Assembly (NCBI GenBank): GCA_958430865.1
Contig: CAUDNR010004279.1
Location: 1-58,612, forward strand
DNA length: 58,612 nucleotides
From: Entrophospora sp. SA101
Lineage: Eukaryota; Glomeromycota; Glomeromycetes; Entrophosporales; Entrophosporaceae
Direction: 5' to 3'
In this document: piece by piece, positions 58,178 through 58,612 of the stretch
Position numbering within the stretch: position 1 is the stretch's first letter
How the letters are laid out: every line of letters starts with the position of its first letter
Made by a program: the position numbers and the translations under genes
The notes under the pieces: generated by a model
Told to the model about the DNA's origin: nothing
Databases searched by the model: none
Seen by the model: only the letters and a program-made list of their open reading frames with translations

Positions 58178-58197
58178 AAAAAAAAAAAAAAAAAAAA
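58178..58197. repeat. A20 homopolymer between divergent genes
   Basis: Twenty A (plus strand) lie 65 nt before the ATG of the ABC ATPase on one side and 35 nt before the ATG at 58233 on the other, where a promoter spacer would be expected. Confidence 0.75.
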
Positions 58198-58232
58198 CAG
58201 CAAAATAATATTAATATAAAAATAATTCACAG

Positions 58233-58612
58233 ATGCCTACTGCCACGGTATTTACTAAACCAGTTCTCCAAACTAAAAAAAAAAATAAACTAAAAGTACT
58301 TGCCTTGGTATTCCGCCGGGTTGTCAAAAATAATCGTAAATTATTCTTGGCTTGTTCTCTTTTAGCGGTAATTACTGCTCTGATTAATTTTAACATTGGG
58401 GTTAATTTACGCCATGCTCTCGTTAGTAAAGAAAAAACTCTGACCGAGCAAACTATCAAGGAAATAGAGAAGGAAGGGGGAGAGAAAACCCAAGAAATAG
58501 AGAAAAAAAGAATCAGAGAAATATTAAATAAAAACGCCGAACAAAATGATAAACAACAGCGAGAAGTCAAAGAAAAAATTAGCGAGCATCAGCAAATAAA
58601 AGGTGAGGGTTC
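58233..58612 (+). CDS. N-terminal part of a membrane protein (cut by window end)
   Basis: The ATG at 58233 opens a frame still open at the window end (126 codons). A basic N terminus is followed by one membrane helix (LFLACSLLAVITALINFNIG), and then by a long, charged coiled coil (KIEEKR-type, with TIKEIEKEGGEKTQEIEKKR). It could be the start of a large FtsX/MacB-like permease or another coiled-coil surface protein. The rest must be seen to tell. Confidence 0.55.
   Translation, partial: MPTATVFTKPVLQTKKKNKLKVLALVFRRVVKNNRKLFLACSLLAVITALINFNIGVNLRHALVSKEKTLTEQTIKEIEKEGGEKTQEIEKKRIREILNKNAEQNDKQQREVKEKISEHQQIKGEG

Noticed and set aside
1..58612. CRISPR arrays
   Set aside because: No regularly spaced repeats of 20-40 bp are visible; the tandem repeats found are short coding microsatellites.

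Overview
The window comes from an AT-rich bacterium that reads UGA as tryptophan. Nearly every housekeeping gene (lon, fusA, trmD, argS, truB, thiI, truA, topA, htpX, gatA, ABC transporter) is complete only if in-frame TGA is Trp. L27 carries the Firmicute-type N-terminal prosequence, and few genes have a Shine-Dalgarno sequence. This fits a Mollicute. A protein kinase at 31445-33376 looks like the large kinase family of arbuscular mycorrhizal (Glomeromycotina) fungi, yet it has UGA codons at tryptophan positions. My best inference is therefore a Mollicutes-related endobacterium of such a fungus ('Candidatus Moeniiplasma' type). The family resemblance is from memory and no search was run.

Layout. 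1-2,900: small membrane or decayed genes, a lone 5S rRNA with its own promoter, a chloramphenicol-phosphotransferase-like kinase plus a decayed copy, and tRNA-Arg(UCU). 2,900-12,000: lon, rpmA, two lineage-specific genes, a NusB-HAD fusion, fusA and trmD. 12,000-13,500: a toxin-antitoxin (TA) pair and debris. 13,769-19,685: a giant coiled-coil gene split in two by a (GA)12 tract. 19,700-21,200: RelBE/MazF-like remnants and small genes. 21,276-26,012: argS, truB, a HAD protein with a second (GA)12 tract, and thiI. 26,000-28,500: small zinc-ribbon genes and a second TA pair. 28,493-33,376: a fungal-like island of leucine-rich-repeat proteins and the kinase. 33,430-35,738: HNH protein, tyrosine recombinase and a third TA pair. 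35,855-38,508: an operon of overlapping small genes including a third HAD protein. 38,538-42,440: tRNA-fMet, a ~550-nt highly structured non-coding stretch, a broken large membrane-anchored protein gene, and a second non-coding stretch. 42,443-45,850: an exact duplicate of the thiI 3' end, truA and uvrB. 45,900-49,674: tail-anchored coiled-coil proteins, a polytopic membrane protein and small genes. 49,886-58,612: DEAD-box helicase, topA, htpX, gatA, an ABC exporter and the start of another membrane protein.

Themes. (1) Simple-sequence tracts, (GA)12 twice, (TA)9, and A/T runs of 18-20, sit inside or between genes where slippage would change frame or expression. One would add or remove a C-terminal membrane anchor. 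(2) At least five proteins share one architecture: a charged or coiled-coil body, one C-terminal transmembrane helix, and a Lys/Arg-rich tail. (3) A HAD-like family occurs three times, once fused to NusB. (4) The kinase and an adjacent LRR protein share a Trp-rich domain and an identical C-terminal EIPPKN tail. (5) Many genes have one frameshift or stop, so either decay or assembly error is common and should be checked with reads.
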